NCBI GenBank assembly: GCA_031402435.1
Contig: JANNSJ010000006.1
Coordinates: 1-64,000, forward strand
Source of the DNA: UBA11986 sp031402435
GTDB taxonomy: Bacteria > Bacteroidota > Ignavibacteria > UBA10030 > UBA6906
Direction of reading: 5' to 3'
DNA length: 64,000 nucleotides
The notes under the pieces are model-generated. The model searched no databases and was not told where the DNA came from. It saw nothing but the letters and a program-made list of their open reading frames with translations. Positions 44,359-53,470 of this stretch are shown here, in pieces. How positions within the stretch are numbered: the first letter of the stretch is position 1; each line of letters starts with the position of its first letter. The translations under genes and the position numbers were made by a program.

Positions 44359-46965
44359 CTATTTGGATGCTGTTTGGGTACGCACAGGCTGACCGATGCT
44401 GATCAGGTGATCGCGCACAGCCCTCATCTGCTTCATTGCATCGCCGCCGAGAACGTCGGGCAACGGTGACTGACCATCCGGCCAGAACGTGGGCATGCGG
44501 GTGCCTTCCTGGATCTTGTTAGGATCGGCAAGCCAGCTTACAATCCACTCCGGTTTCAGACGATCTCGCGCCTTTGAAAGCAGAGGAGCAAGATCCTGTG
44601 TGCCACCGCCACCCGGTTTCATTGGGCCTGTCGGATGACACTTCATACATTGCAGATCATCGAACATCGTCTTGCCAACCTGCAAGAACTCGCGCTCAGG
44701 CTGATATGCTTTGTAATCCCTCAACTCCAATTCCTGGTTGCTCAAGCCGAGGAAATACTTCGTCAGCTTGCTGATCTCTTCGTCTGAGAGGGAGAACGTC
44801 GGCATACGCGTGGGAACCCATGGACGAATCGAGTTGGGCTGCCCCACGGTGGACGGGTTCTTCAGGAAGTCGTGCAGCCAGGGTTCCTGCACTTTCGCTC
44901 CTTCGCCGGTGATGATGGGAGGAAGGAACGCCTGCTCCTCACCAATGACAGCACCAATGAACATCCCGTACTTTTCAAGTTGATGACATTGCTGACAGTT
45001 GTAATGGATTGCAAGTCGTCGCCCGGCTTCAATGTTTTGTTGCTTCTTGTCAAACACCTGGATGAACTTCTTGTCAGGCTCGTCCTTTGTCTGCGAGAGG
45101 AGAAACGTTCTCAGGGTTGCAATCTCATCATCGTTGAACCCGAACACCGGCATCTTTTGCGAAATGCGATCTGTTTCAAACGTCCGGGAATCCTTTAACT
45201 TGTTGAACACCCAATCATGCCATGTGTGATGAACCTTTGTATCGCCGAAGTCCATCTCTTCAACTTTCTTTCGGCCGAAGTTTGAGAGTGAAACAGAGAC
45301 TCTTCCCTCCTTCTCCATGCCAGGAATGGCGTGGCAACCATTGCAACCGTATTCCCGGATGGTGCTTTCACCCCGCTTGATGAGTGCTGATGAAGTAAGA
45401 TCAACAGTCCTTTTCTCAAACGGGCGTTCATCTTTCAATGTCATGAGATAGGAGACAACATCCTTTGCTTCGCCATCAGTCAAGCGAAGGCTTGGCATTT
45501 TGGTGGATGGATTGAAGTGACGTGGGTTGCGAATCCAATCATACGCCCAATCAGGAGAGACTTTGCCGCCAACGTGGGTAAGTTCAGGGGCAATATCGTA
45601 GCTGGTACCGCGTGCTTCACGGACCTTTGTATTCTCGCCAATCGCATGGCAGCCCAGACATCCAGCGGACTCTACAACCTGTTTCCCTCGCTTTACATCT
45701 CCTCCGACGTAGGCACCTTTCGCATAACTGAACTGGTTCTTGCTCGACACATCCATCAGGTATGCCGTAACAGCTTCGGACTGTTCATCTGAGAGTCTGA
45801 AGTTCGGCATACGCGTATGGGCATTGTATTCCTTTGGATTCTTGATCCAACGGAACAACCACTCAGCATTCGTTTTGTATCCGATGCGATTCAGTTCGGG
45901 GCCGATTTTCGGCAGGTCAGCATATCCCTTGAATTCATGGCATCCATGGCAACCGGATTCAACCATGAGTCGTTTTGCATGCGTAAACTCAGGAGCGTAA
46001 TTCAACGCGGTCTGGTTCTCATGGCATTCGTTGCATGCTGCCCAGACATCCTTCCCTTTGAGTAACGGATTCTCCCAATAATGGTCTTCTTCCCCGTGAG
46101 CCATCCCTGCGGTCAGTGCCGTTCCCTGGCCACGATGGCAGGGTGTGCATCCATACAGTTCAGGATTGTGAATGGCAAGCAACTCGGGAAGCGGATGCTT
46201 CTTGTACGGTTGAGGTGCATCCTCCATCACCTCTTCGTTCCATCCAAGATGGCAGGTCTGACAGCGATCGATGCGGGCTTTGGGGTCATTGAATGGATTT
46301 CTATCGTAGTCCAGCAGCATCACCTGCCTGATCTCAACGTGTGCGTCATCCAGACGCTGCAACTTCGTTTGCCACTTCTCCACCTTCCTCAGCAAATCAG
46401 TATGTTCGTTCTGGGCATTGCGAAGGTTGCTCCTGTACACACTGATGAGCGCAAAGAGAGAATCCCGTGTTACGCCCAGTTCCTTGATGACCACCTGACG
46501 TTTGGCCATCTCCTTTTCGTTTTCATCGAGCTTCGACTTCTGCTTGAGATCTTCCTTACCCTCGTGCACGGAGCGCTTGTAGAAGTAATACGCCTCATCC
46601 CCCCTGCTCTTGGCAAACTGATACTCCCGTGTTTCGTCGGTGAGATGCTCGAGAGTCTGGTTGTAGACAGTCATCAATCCAAGGTAGGTTGACGCTGCCA
46701 TGGAGTCCTTTGACGCCTGTACCTTCGCTTGTGCTTCTGCGAGCGCTGAGGAATCCAAATCTGCGGCTGCCTGGTCAACTCTCTCTTGTGTCCTTTGTTT
46801 TGCGAGGACAAGGTACTTCTTCTGTTCATCCTTCCATGGACGCCGGGTTGACACTTCATCGACAACGGCCCACATCGTTCCGAGAAATAACAATCCCGAA
46901 AACACAATGTAGTACACACTGTAGTTGCGTTGCTCTATCGGAGTATTTGCGCGCTTCTCAAACAA
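44359..46965 (-). CDS. Eight-haem cytochrome c with coiled-coil neck
   Basis: 868 residues. One N-terminal transmembrane helix (about 16-37) is followed by a long Glu/Lys/Gln-rich coiled coil (about 45-220). Eight CxxCH haem sites follow at 235, 273, 311, 339, 436, 541, 657 and 773. The last five each sit in a class-I cytochrome domain ending in a Met motif (TRMPNF, TKMPSL, QKMPVF, TRMPTF, TRMPTF), giving five His/Met haems. The first three sites lack such partners. It is in the bc-complex operon, directly after cytochrome b, where other organisms encode cytochrome c1. I do not know a characterised protein of this layout. Confidence 0.93.
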   Translation of the reverse strand: MFEKRANTPIEQRNYSVYYIVFSGLLFLGTMWAVVDEVSTRRPWKDEQKKYLVLAKQRTQERVDQAAADLDSSALAEAQAKVQASKDSMAASTYLGLMTVYNQTLEHLTDETREYQFAKSRGDEAYYFYKRSVHEGKEDLKQKSKLDENEKEMAKRQVVIKELGVTRDSLFALISVYRSNLRNAQNEHTDLLRKVEKWQTKLQRLDDAHVEIRQVMLLDYDRNPFNDPKARIDRCQTCHLGWNEEVMEDAPQPYKKHPLPELLAIHNPELYGCTPCHRGQGTALTAGMAHGEEDHYWENPLLKGKDVWAACNECHENQTALNYAPEFTHAKRLMVESGCHGCHEFKGYADLPKIGPELNRIGYKTNAEWLFRWIKNPKEYNAHTRMPNFRLSDEQSEAVTAYLMDVSSKNQFSYAKGAYVGGDVKRGKQVVESAGCLGCHAIGENTKVREARGTSYDIAPELTHVGGKVSPDWAYDWIRNPRHFNPSTKMPSLRLTDGEAKDVVSYLMTLKDERPFEKRTVDLTSSALIKRGESTIREYGCNGCHAIPGMEKEGRVSVSLSNFGRKKVEEMDFGDTKVHHTWHDWVFNKLKDSRTFETDRISQKMPVFGFNDDEIATLRTFLLSQTKDEPDKKFIQVFDKKQQNIEAGRRLAIHYNCQQCHQLEKYGMFIGAVIGEEQAFLPPIITGEGAKVQEPWLHDFLKNPSTVGQPNSIRPWVPTRMPTFSLSDEEISKLTKYFLGLSNQELELRDYKAYQPEREFLQVGKTMFDDLQCMKCHPTGPMKPGGGGTQDLAPLLSKARDRLKPEWIVSWLADPNKIQEGTRMPTFWPDGQSPLPDVLGGDAMKQMRAVRDHLISIGQPVRTQTASK

Positions 46966-46990
46966 GAACTGTCTCCTTGGTCAGAGTCTG

Positions 46991-47878
46991 TCAGATATTA
47001 AAGAACGGGGTAACGAGAATGTACTTGATGTTGAGAGCGATCCGAAAGATGATTTTCACCGGCAGCGCCATCATAGTGACGAACAAGAACGCCACGATGC
47101 TGTAGCGAACCAATCCGAGTTGCTTCATGAAAGCAGTATTCCTCTTCCAGAGATAATATGCCACGCCTATCCCGTACCACATCAGGACGGTCAGAGAACC
47201 AATTACCATGGCTGCCGGATTCAGCGACCCATCGACAAGCCGGGTCGGAACGTTGAAGAAAAACTCTGTGAAGTCCACGTTCGTCAAAGCAACAACGAGA
47301 TGTGTATCCCAATACTCCCACGGGAAGAAAATATTCCATCCCGGACCCCGGAAGAATGTTCCCAGCACGATCAGCGCCACCCAAAGAATCAGGAATCCGA
47401 AGCAGAACGTAAGAACTGCAAACTTTCTTTCCTTGTACGTGTAGTAGCCGTTCCCTTTGGGATTAATATCGATGTACGGGATTGCCATCAGTCCGACAAT
47501 AATCAACGTAGGAATAATCACACCGGCGATCCATGGATCGAAATAGACAAGAATTTCCTGCAGGCCAAGAAAGTACCAAGGTGCTTTGGATGGGTTTGGC
47601 GTCAGGGCAGGATTAGCCGGTTCTTCCAAAGGTGCATTAAGCAAGAATGACCAGAATGTGAGAATCACCATGACGAAGATTGCAGCAAGGAATTCCACCT
47701 TGACGAGATACGGCCACACCTGTACTTTGTCTGCCATCTTTGACTCGTCGGAGAAACCCTGCTTGTCATTCTTCAAGGCTTTGCTGAAGGAGTACCACGT
47801 ATAGAACACCGTCAACACAAGCATCAGGATGATCGGAACATTGTCCGGCTTCGTGGCAATCTTAAGAAGGTATTCCAT
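46991..47878 (-). CDS. Cytochrome b, C-terminal half (subunit IV-like)
   Basis: 295 residues with seven or more hydrophobic segments, more than the three of a plain subunit IV. NPSKAPWYFLGLQEILVYFDPWIAGVIIP is the quinol-oxidation region, with APWY where many bc complexes have PEWY. Extra helices follow (FAVLTFCFGFLILWVALIVLG, and near VMWYGIGVAYYLWK). It partners the N-terminal half encoded upstream, 29 bp away, to make a split cytochrome b. Confidence 0.92.
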   Translation of the reverse strand: MEYLLKIATKPDNVPIILMLVLTVFYTWYSFSKALKNDKQGFSDESKMADKVQVWPYLVKVEFLAAIFVMVILTFWSFLLNAPLEEPANPALTPNPSKAPWYFLGLQEILVYFDPWIAGVIIPTLIIVGLMAIPYIDINPKGNGYYTYKERKFAVLTFCFGFLILWVALIVLGTFFRGPGWNIFFPWEYWDTHLVVALTNVDFTEFFFNVPTRLVDGSLNPAAMVIGSLTVLMWYGIGVAYYLWKRNTAFMKQLGLVRYSIVAFLFVTMMALPVKIIFRIALNIKYILVTPFFNI

Positions 47879-47907
47879 GAATGAGGATCAGATAAATTGA
47901 TGGATGA

Positions 47908-48699
47908 TCAGAATTTCTTCTCAGTCACATCGGGGCCGGAGATGCCCCCGTCTTTTCTTACTCTCCAGAAATGCACAATCATCAGCACTGCGCCAACGAG
48001 CGGCAGGAAGATGCAATGCAAGACATAAAATCGGAGCAACGTTGGTGGTCCAACTTGCGTTCCGCCGAGCAATACAAATCGGACGTCGTTGTTGATCTTC
48101 ATCCCAAGTTCCGGGCCGAATGGACCTTCATGTCCAAGAAGCGGCGTTGCGCGAGCCATGTTCGTTCCGACAGTGACAGCCCAGATGGAAAGCTGATCCC
48201 ACGGCAGAAGATATCCTGTAAAGCTCAAAAAGAGAGTGAGCGTAAGAAGAATAACGCCGATAACCCAATTGAACTGACGTGGCGCCTTGTAGGAACCCGT
48301 GAGGAACACGCGGAACATGTGAAGCATGACTGTGATAACCATGGCATGGGCCGCCCAGCGATGCATGTTCCGCATGAGTGGGCCAAACGCAACGTCGTTC
48401 ATCAGATACTTCATGTCATCGTAGGCGTATTCAGCGGCGGGGCGATAATAGAACATCAGGATAACGCCGGTAACAGTGAGGACAATAAAAAGGAGGAACG
48501 TAATTCCTCCCATACCCCACGTGTAGCCGATGTTCGTGGCGTGCCTGCTGATGCGCACCGGATGAAGATGCAGGAACACGTTGTCGACAATCTGTAATGC
48601 GCGGTTGCGCTGGGTATCCTGATAGGAATGACGGAAGATGGACTTGTACACGTCCGTCTTCTGCATTTTTTCTTTCATCTGATCGATGATACCAAGCAT
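47908..48699 (-). CDS. Cytochrome b, N-terminal half (b6-like)
   Basis: 263 residues with four transmembrane helices. The two pairs of haem-ligating His are present: HRWAAHAMVITVMLH (first to last His, 13 residues between) and HCIFLPLVGAVLMIVH (14 between), the latter spacing as in b6-type proteins. LLPWDQLSIWAVTV and GGTQVGPPTLLRFY are family motifs. It forms the quinol-oxidising core with the C-terminal half and the Rieske protein. Confidence 0.95.
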   Translation of the reverse strand: MLGIIDQMKEKMQKTDVYKSIFRHSYQDTQRNRALQIVDNVFLHLHPVRISRHATNIGYTWGMGGITFLLFIVLTVTGVILMFYYRPAAEYAYDDMKYLMNDVAFGPLMRNMHRWAAHAMVITVMLHMFRVFLTGSYKAPRQFNWVIGVILLTLTLFLSFTGYLLPWDQLSIWAVTVGTNMARATPLLGHEGPFGPELGMKINNDVRFVLLGGTQVGPPTLLRFYVLHCIFLPLVGAVLMIVHFWRVRKDGGISGPDVTEKKF

Positions 48700-48739
48700 A
48701 GCAGGCTCCGTTCCTTATCCCAATAAACTCTTTTCAGTC

Positions 48740-49558
48740 CTAAATATACTTCAGGAATGCATCCGGCTTCGACCATTCCTGCTGCTCGTACAGAAACTTG
48801 ATCGCACGATCAATCTGAATCTGTCCGTCATCAGCGAGTGTGATTTTCAATCGCTCCAGAGGGCGCGGTGTTGGCCCTTCGAAATTTACCCCATCCTTGA
48901 AGTACCCGCTGCCGTGACAAGGACACTTGAATTTGTTCTCAGATGTCAACCAGCGCGGCGTGCAACCAAGATGTGTGCATATCGCGGAGAGTGCATAGAA
49001 CCCCTCCACTTCGCGTACGATCCATACTCTGAACTCATCCTTGTACTTCTCATTGACTTCGCCGACGATATAATCTTCAGGCAATCCGGCCTTGAACGCC
49101 GATGGCTGCTCGTACAACACTCTCGGCACCATCAGTCTGATCGCACCAATCGTTGCGGTTGTCAGGAAGCTCATGAATGCAAACCATCCCGCAACATTCA
49201 GAAAATTCTTCCTGCTCATGCGCCATACACCCTGATCGTTTTCAGGGGGCTTGTCTTGCTTGACTTTTGGTGCAGCCTTTGGTGTTACCGCCGGTTTCGC
49301 TGCAATTGGTTTCGGAGCTACCGAAACAGCAGACTCAGCAGCGACCGCAGAAGTCGCAGTTGCTTCGACAGCAGATTTGGGTGCTGGAACCGGACGTGGT
49401 GCTGCCGCAGATGCAGCTGCTGCGCTTGCCTTCAAAGGAGGTAACGGCCCACGGGTTCCTCCTCCAGCCGCAGATTTCAATGGCGGAAGGGATTTCTTTA
49501 CTGCCGGAGGTTTATTCTCCGACCCTTCCGGTGCGTTCAGATTTTGTTCATCAGCCAT
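48740..49558 (-). CDS. Rieske iron-sulphur protein with a long Ala/Pro/Lys-rich N-terminus
   Basis: 272 residues. The first 115 residues are low-complexity, rich in Ala, Pro, Lys and Val, and lie before the single transmembrane helix (about 120-140, NFLNVAGWFAFMSFLTTATIG). The 2Fe-2S ligands are in CTHLGC and CPCHGSGYF, with the usual disulphide Cys residues. The long cytoplasmic extension is not typical of Rieske proteins. First gene of the respiratory run, with start ATG 49558. Confidence 0.95.
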   Translation of the reverse strand: MADEQNLNAPEGSENKPPAVKKSLPPLKSAAGGGTRGPLPPLKASAAAASAAAPRPVPAPKSAVEATATSAVAAESAVSVAPKPIAAKPAVTPKAAPKVKQDKPPENDQGVWRMSRKNFLNVAGWFAFMSFLTTATIGAIRLMVPRVLYEQPSAFKAGLPEDYIVGEVNEKYKDEFRVWIVREVEGFYALSAICTHLGCTPRWLTSENKFKCPCHGSGYFKDGVNFEGPTPRPLERLKITLADDGQIQIDRAIKFLYEQQEWSKPDAFLKYI

Positions 49559-50016
49559 AGTGTAACGCTTTATTGAAACAGGCTATGCCATTTCAAGTGA
49601 CAAGTGAGAATTCAAATGTTGAGATAACGCCGGAATAGCAGGAAAGAAGCTGCACTACAACACGCGGAACGGTTTGTCAGTTTGGCCGCTGGCTGAATCG
49701 ACAAAAACCAAATGAACATGAATTCTGAAAGAGCTTGTATCGTCGAGTTAAGTTCGGGATCTCGTGAGACGGATTAGGTGTGAGTTCCTGACATTGATCC
49801 CGACATAAAGATACCAAACACCGGAAAGAAAGTCAACATCATGAAGGGAATGTAATTACGATTTTTGTCGAGAGGGACTCATGAAGTCTCTGCTAACGGG
49901 TGTTGAGAAATTCAATTGCTCAGTTGCATCTCCTGATTGATTCTACTATATTTTGCGGAGTCAACTGCTCCATCGAAGAGCACTGCGCCCTTCGCCCAAC
50001 TAAACACCCCTATCTC
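49559..50016. other. Intergenic region between the Rieske gene and bshC
   Basis: A divergent 458 bp gap that must carry the promoters of the respiratory run (leftward) and of bshC (rightward). Leftward, TTGTCA occurs near 49595 but has no convincing -10. Rightward, TATATTTTG near 49948 resembles a -10/-7 element. A 19-codon ORF (49880-49939) has a good GAGAGGGA site but no other support. No RNA gene is apparent. Confidence 0.4.
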
Positions 50017-51702
50017 ATGTCTATAAGAACCATTGATGAGCCGATTGCAACAGTTGTGCCGGTTGAATGGCTTGACTTTCGCCAGTTGCCTCCCGAATCG
50101 GGCGGTTTCTCAGAGCTGTTTTTCGACTATATGTATGAGTTCAAGGAAGTAGAGCGGTTCTTCACACACAATTTCCGCGATCCCCAGGCCATTCATACCA
50201 TGATGGCTTCCATTGACAAGCAGAGTCACGACAGGACGACGCTCGTCAAGGTGCTTGAGGAACAGAACAAAGCATTCGGCTCAACGGCCAAAGCGCTTGA
50301 TAACATCTCCCTCCTTCGCAAGCCAACAACCTATGCAATCGTTACGGGACAGCAAGTCAGCCTCTTCGGGGGACCGTTGTACACCGTGTTCAAGACGATC
50401 ACCGCAATCAAACTCAGCGAACGCTTGAAGCAGAAGTACCCTCAATTCGATTTCGTTCCGGTGTTCTGGATTGAAGGAGAAGATCACGACTTCGCCGAGA
50501 TGAACCATATTTCCATCCTCGATCCTGAAGCCAAGCCCGTACGGTTTGAGTATTTGCCGGGCGGCATAGTGCCGGAAAAAAACCTTGGCCCCATCGGAGA
50601 GTTGGTGTTTGATGCATCTCTCGCTCAATCATTCGCAAACCTTGAAGCGGCGCTACCGAAGACAGACTTCACGGAAGAAATTATCAGAAAGGTGAAAGAG
50701 TGTTACACGGTCGGACGAACGTTCAACCAATCGTTCACGGCATGGATGAACCACCTCTTTGAAGACTATGGACTTGTGTTTATCTCCGCTAACAATCCAG
50801 AATTGAAGCGCATCCTCTCTCCTGTCTTCGTTAAGGAGATTTCTGAATTCCCGAAGACGTCGCAGACAGTGATCCGCCAGGGCGCTGAACTTGAAGACAA
50901 GTACCACGCGCAGATAAAAGCAAAGTCGATCAACCTCTTCCTCTTCCACAAAGGCGGACGGTATTTGATTGAACCGCGTGAGCATGACTTCAGTCTGAAA
51001 GGAACACGCCACTTCCTTGGGAAGGACGAACTGCTCAAGATTGCAACCGAGACGCCCGAGTTACTGAGTCCCAATGTTGTGCTCAGGCCGATTGTACAAG
51101 ACACATTACTTCCTACGCTCGCGTACGTTGCCGGACCGTCTGAGATTGCATATCACGCGCAGCTCAAACCTGTATACGAGGACTTTAAGGTATTGCAGCC
51201 GATCATTTTCCCACGAGCAAGCGGATCGTTCCTAGAAGAACGCGTAGAACGGGTGATGGAGAAGTTTGGGTTGGCGCTCCCGGAGTTTTTTGAAGATGCC
51301 GAGAAGCTCACCTCAAAAGTTGCCGAGCGAATCTCGGAGGTGAAAGCAGATGTCTTGTTCGGAACTGCCTCTGCCTCCTTCCAGGATGCGTTGAACGAGT
51401 TGAAGTTTGGATTGAAGGAAATTGACCCGACACTGCTCGGTGCGCTCGAAGGAATAAAGTCCAAGATTGACGGGAACCTGGGCGTGCTGAAGGAAAAGAC
51501 CGTTGCCGCACAGAAGCGCCGCCATGAAACTGCCATGCGACAGATTGAGAGAGCAATTGCAGGCTTATTGCCGAACGGTGTGTTGCAGGAACGGGAAATC
51601 AACGTGGTGTACTACATGAACAAGTACGGCCCCGATATTGTGAAGTGGCTTGTCGGTGAAGTGGATATTGCAGGATTCAAGCACCAGATACTTTCGTTGT
51701 AA
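50017..51702 (+). CDS. bshC: Bacillithiol biosynthesis cysteine ligase BshC
   Basis: 561 residues from ATG 50017. The frame is open to 49900 but the extra 39 residues are not family-like. The BshC nucleotidylyl-transferase-like core has TGQQVSLFGGPLYTVFKTITAIKLSERL and VPVFWIEGEDHDFAEMNHI, with LPTLAYVAGPSEIAYHAQL and FPRASGSFLEERVERVMEKFGL further on. BshC adds cysteine to GlcN-malate in the last step of bacillithiol synthesis. It stands alone here; bshA and bshB are not in the window. Inverted repeat 51710-51730 follows the stop. Confidence 0.95.
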   Translation: MSIRTIDEPIATVVPVEWLDFRQLPPESGGFSELFFDYMYEFKEVERFFTHNFRDPQAIHTMMASIDKQSHDRTTLVKVLEEQNKAFGSTAKALDNISLLRKPTTYAIVTGQQVSLFGGPLYTVFKTITAIKLSERLKQKYPQFDFVPVFWIEGEDHDFAEMNHISILDPEAKPVRFEYLPGGIVPEKNLGPIGELVFDASLAQSFANLEAALPKTDFTEEIIRKVKECYTVGRTFNQSFTAWMNHLFEDYGLVFISANNPELKRILSPVFVKEISEFPKTSQTVIRQGAELEDKYHAQIKAKSINLFLFHKGGRYLIEPREHDFSLKGTRHFLGKDELLKIATETPELLSPNVVLRPIVQDTLLPTLAYVAGPSEIAYHAQLKPVYEDFKVLQPIIFPRASGSFLEERVERVMEKFGLALPEFFEDAEKLTSKVAERISEVKADVLFGTASASFQDALNELKFGLKEIDPTLLGALEGIKSKIDGNLGVLKEKTVAAQKRRHETAMRQIERAIAGLLPNGVLQEREINVVYYMNKYGPDIVKWLVGEVDIAGFKHQILSL

Positions 51703-51709
51703 CACATCC

Positions 51710-51741
51710 CCCTCTCCTCCCAGGAGAGGGACGGGGTGAGG
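51710..51741. repeat. Extragenic inverted repeat between convergent genes
   Basis: Nine-base arms (51710-51718 CCCTCTCCT and 51722-51730 AGGAGAGGG) with a three-base loop, followed by ACGGGGTGAGG. There is no U-tract. The pattern looks like a dispersed extragenic palindrome. It sits 8 bp after bshC and 7 bp before the end of the FG-GAP gene, so it could end either transcript. Confidence 0.55.
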
Positions 51742-51747
51742 TCGCCG

Positions 51748-53448
51748 TTACTTCAGCAGGACCAATTTCTTCACACTTGTAAAGCCCCCCGCCTGCATTC
51801 GATAAAAGTAAATACCGCTTGAAAGTTCGGGCGCACTTAAAGTGGCTTCATGATGCCCCGCCTGAACAAACCCATCAACCAGCGTTGCCACTTCTCTTCC
51901 CAACACATCGTAGACCTTCAGCGTCACATGCGCTCCAACCGGCAGATTGTAGCTGATGATTGTAGATGGATTAAACGGATTGGGATAGTTCTGAAAGAGA
52001 CGCACTTCGGTTGGCAATTCATTCCCTTGTACAATCCCTGTGACTATACTGCTATCAAGCTGGTAAACGTCTGTCTGAGAGATGATTTGCTGCGATCCGA
52101 TCGATCTGCTCACAAACAAGTGTGCGGCTCTGTTGCCGTTGATCTTCCAGGCTGCGAGGCCATCGAGAGACCCTACGAACTTATGGTAGAACAACTCGTA
52201 GTTGTGCTCGCCTGCGCCTTTAAAGATTGCTATTCCTCCAGCGAAGGACAACAGGAATTCGGGGACGCCATCGCCATCCACATCCGCGGTCTGGTACAAG
52301 TCCACAAAGAAGATTCCAGCAGGAAATATGTTGAAAGCAAAGGTCGGCTGATAAGTGTTGTTACCCGTTCTCTCGAAGGCGTATGCTCGTAGATGAACGT
52401 AACCATCGGATTCTACTTGTGTTCCACCTATGAAGAATTCAGTGATGCCATTGCCATCGACATCACCCGCTGCCGCACGACCTGCCACGGATAGGTTAGT
52501 TGACCATGCCACAGCGAAGCTGTCACCCGCCACATGTTCCACCACATAAGCATTTCCCGCAAAGTTTGATGTCACGAATTCCTTCTTCCCATCGCCATCG
52601 AAGTCTCCTGTTGCGATTGCACCTGTGCAGTGTTCTTCGAAGCAATCGGGAGGAAGTTGAAAGCTCGATACCTCGCGAAGATTGTTCGTCAAACTATCAT
52701 ACGTCATGATAAACGTCTTCTCGATGTTTGGCGGGCTCACCGTATCTGGTCGGCTTCCACGATAAAGGATTTCAGGTTTGCCATCTCCATTCATATCGGA
52801 GACTTGGTTTGGGATGCCAGTCACACTCTGATACCATTGCCTGTGTCGGAACTTCACCGACCTTGGCAAACTATCAGGGATAGCTTGCTCGTATACAAAT
52901 AATGAGTCGCCATATCTCAGGTATACTTCAAACAGACTATTGCGATCAACATCTGCTTGCATATCCACACGTCCGACATCTTGGTATTGAAACCTAAACA
53001 ACCACTCACCCAGTGCGCCTTGTTCGTATCCCCTTGCAACATAGGTCGCTTGTGTTTGATAAACTCCATACGCTTCAGGTCTACCATTATGGTTAAGATC
53101 GCCGACTTGTAGGGGGAATCCCCATTCGCCTGAGATCGGGAGACTATTCACATAGTGAAACCTCCAGTTGTACACATTCGTGTCAATCGTGGTGAGATCA
53201 ACAGTCAATGTTGGGATGGTATCGTATATGCCTTTGCGAGGAGTGAGCAGTCTCTCAGCGTCAAACATCCATTGTTGTCCACTACGGGCGTCAGTCACTT
53301 TGAGTTGGTTGCCGGAGAGCATTCGGTAGGTTCCTCCACGCTCGTTGAGCGTGGTGAGCTCGCGTTGCAAGAGGTCGTTGCGTGGAGGTGCGCCCCCAAA
53401 CTGGAGTAGAGAGATGAAGAGAATTATGAACAAGCGCCGCTTGGGCAT
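51748..53448 (-). CDS. T9SS-sorted FG-GAP/VCBS repeat protein
   Basis: 566 residues. A signal peptide (1-19) is followed by FG-GAP-like repeats with calcium-binding patterns: VGDLNHNGRPEAYG, VSDMNGDGKPEILYRG, TGDFDGDGKKEFVTSN, AGDVDGNGITEFFIGG and TADVDGDGVPEFLLSF. The last 80 residues are a T9SS sorting domain (LFQNYPNPFNPSTIISYNLP, VYDVLGREVATLVDG, ending VKKLVLLK), closely like that of the protease at 8008. It is probably a cell-surface or released adhesin-like propeller. A promoter lies at 53471-53501. Confidence 0.9.
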   Translation of the reverse strand: MPKRRLFIILFISLLQFGGAPPRNDLLQRELTTLNERGGTYRMLSGNQLKVTDARSGQQWMFDAERLLTPRKGIYDTIPTLTVDLTTIDTNVYNWRFHYVNSLPISGEWGFPLQVGDLNHNGRPEAYGVYQTQATYVARGYEQGALGEWLFRFQYQDVGRVDMQADVDRNSLFEVYLRYGDSLFVYEQAIPDSLPRSVKFRHRQWYQSVTGIPNQVSDMNGDGKPEILYRGSRPDTVSPPNIEKTFIMTYDSLTNNLREVSSFQLPPDCFEEHCTGAIATGDFDGDGKKEFVTSNFAGNAYVVEHVAGDSFAVAWSTNLSVAGRAAAGDVDGNGITEFFIGGTQVESDGYVHLRAYAFERTGNNTYQPTFAFNIFPAGIFFVDLYQTADVDGDGVPEFLLSFAGGIAIFKGAGEHNYELFYHKFVGSLDGLAAWKINGNRAAHLFVSRSIGSQQIISQTDVYQLDSSIVTGIVQGNELPTEVRLFQNYPNPFNPSTIISYNLPVGAHVTLKVYDVLGREVATLVDGFVQAGHHEATLSAPELSSGIYFYRMQAGGFTSVKKLVLLK

Positions 53449-53470
53449 TCTGTCTCGTTTAAGAATTGCC

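Noticed and set aside
46925..47650. 241-codon frame opposite cytochrome b
   Set aside because: Antisense to the cytochrome b C-terminal half and rich in charged, low-complexity residues.
47971..48597. 208-codon frame opposite cytochrome b6-like gene
   Set aside because: Shadow of a membrane protein gene; no motif and implausible composition.
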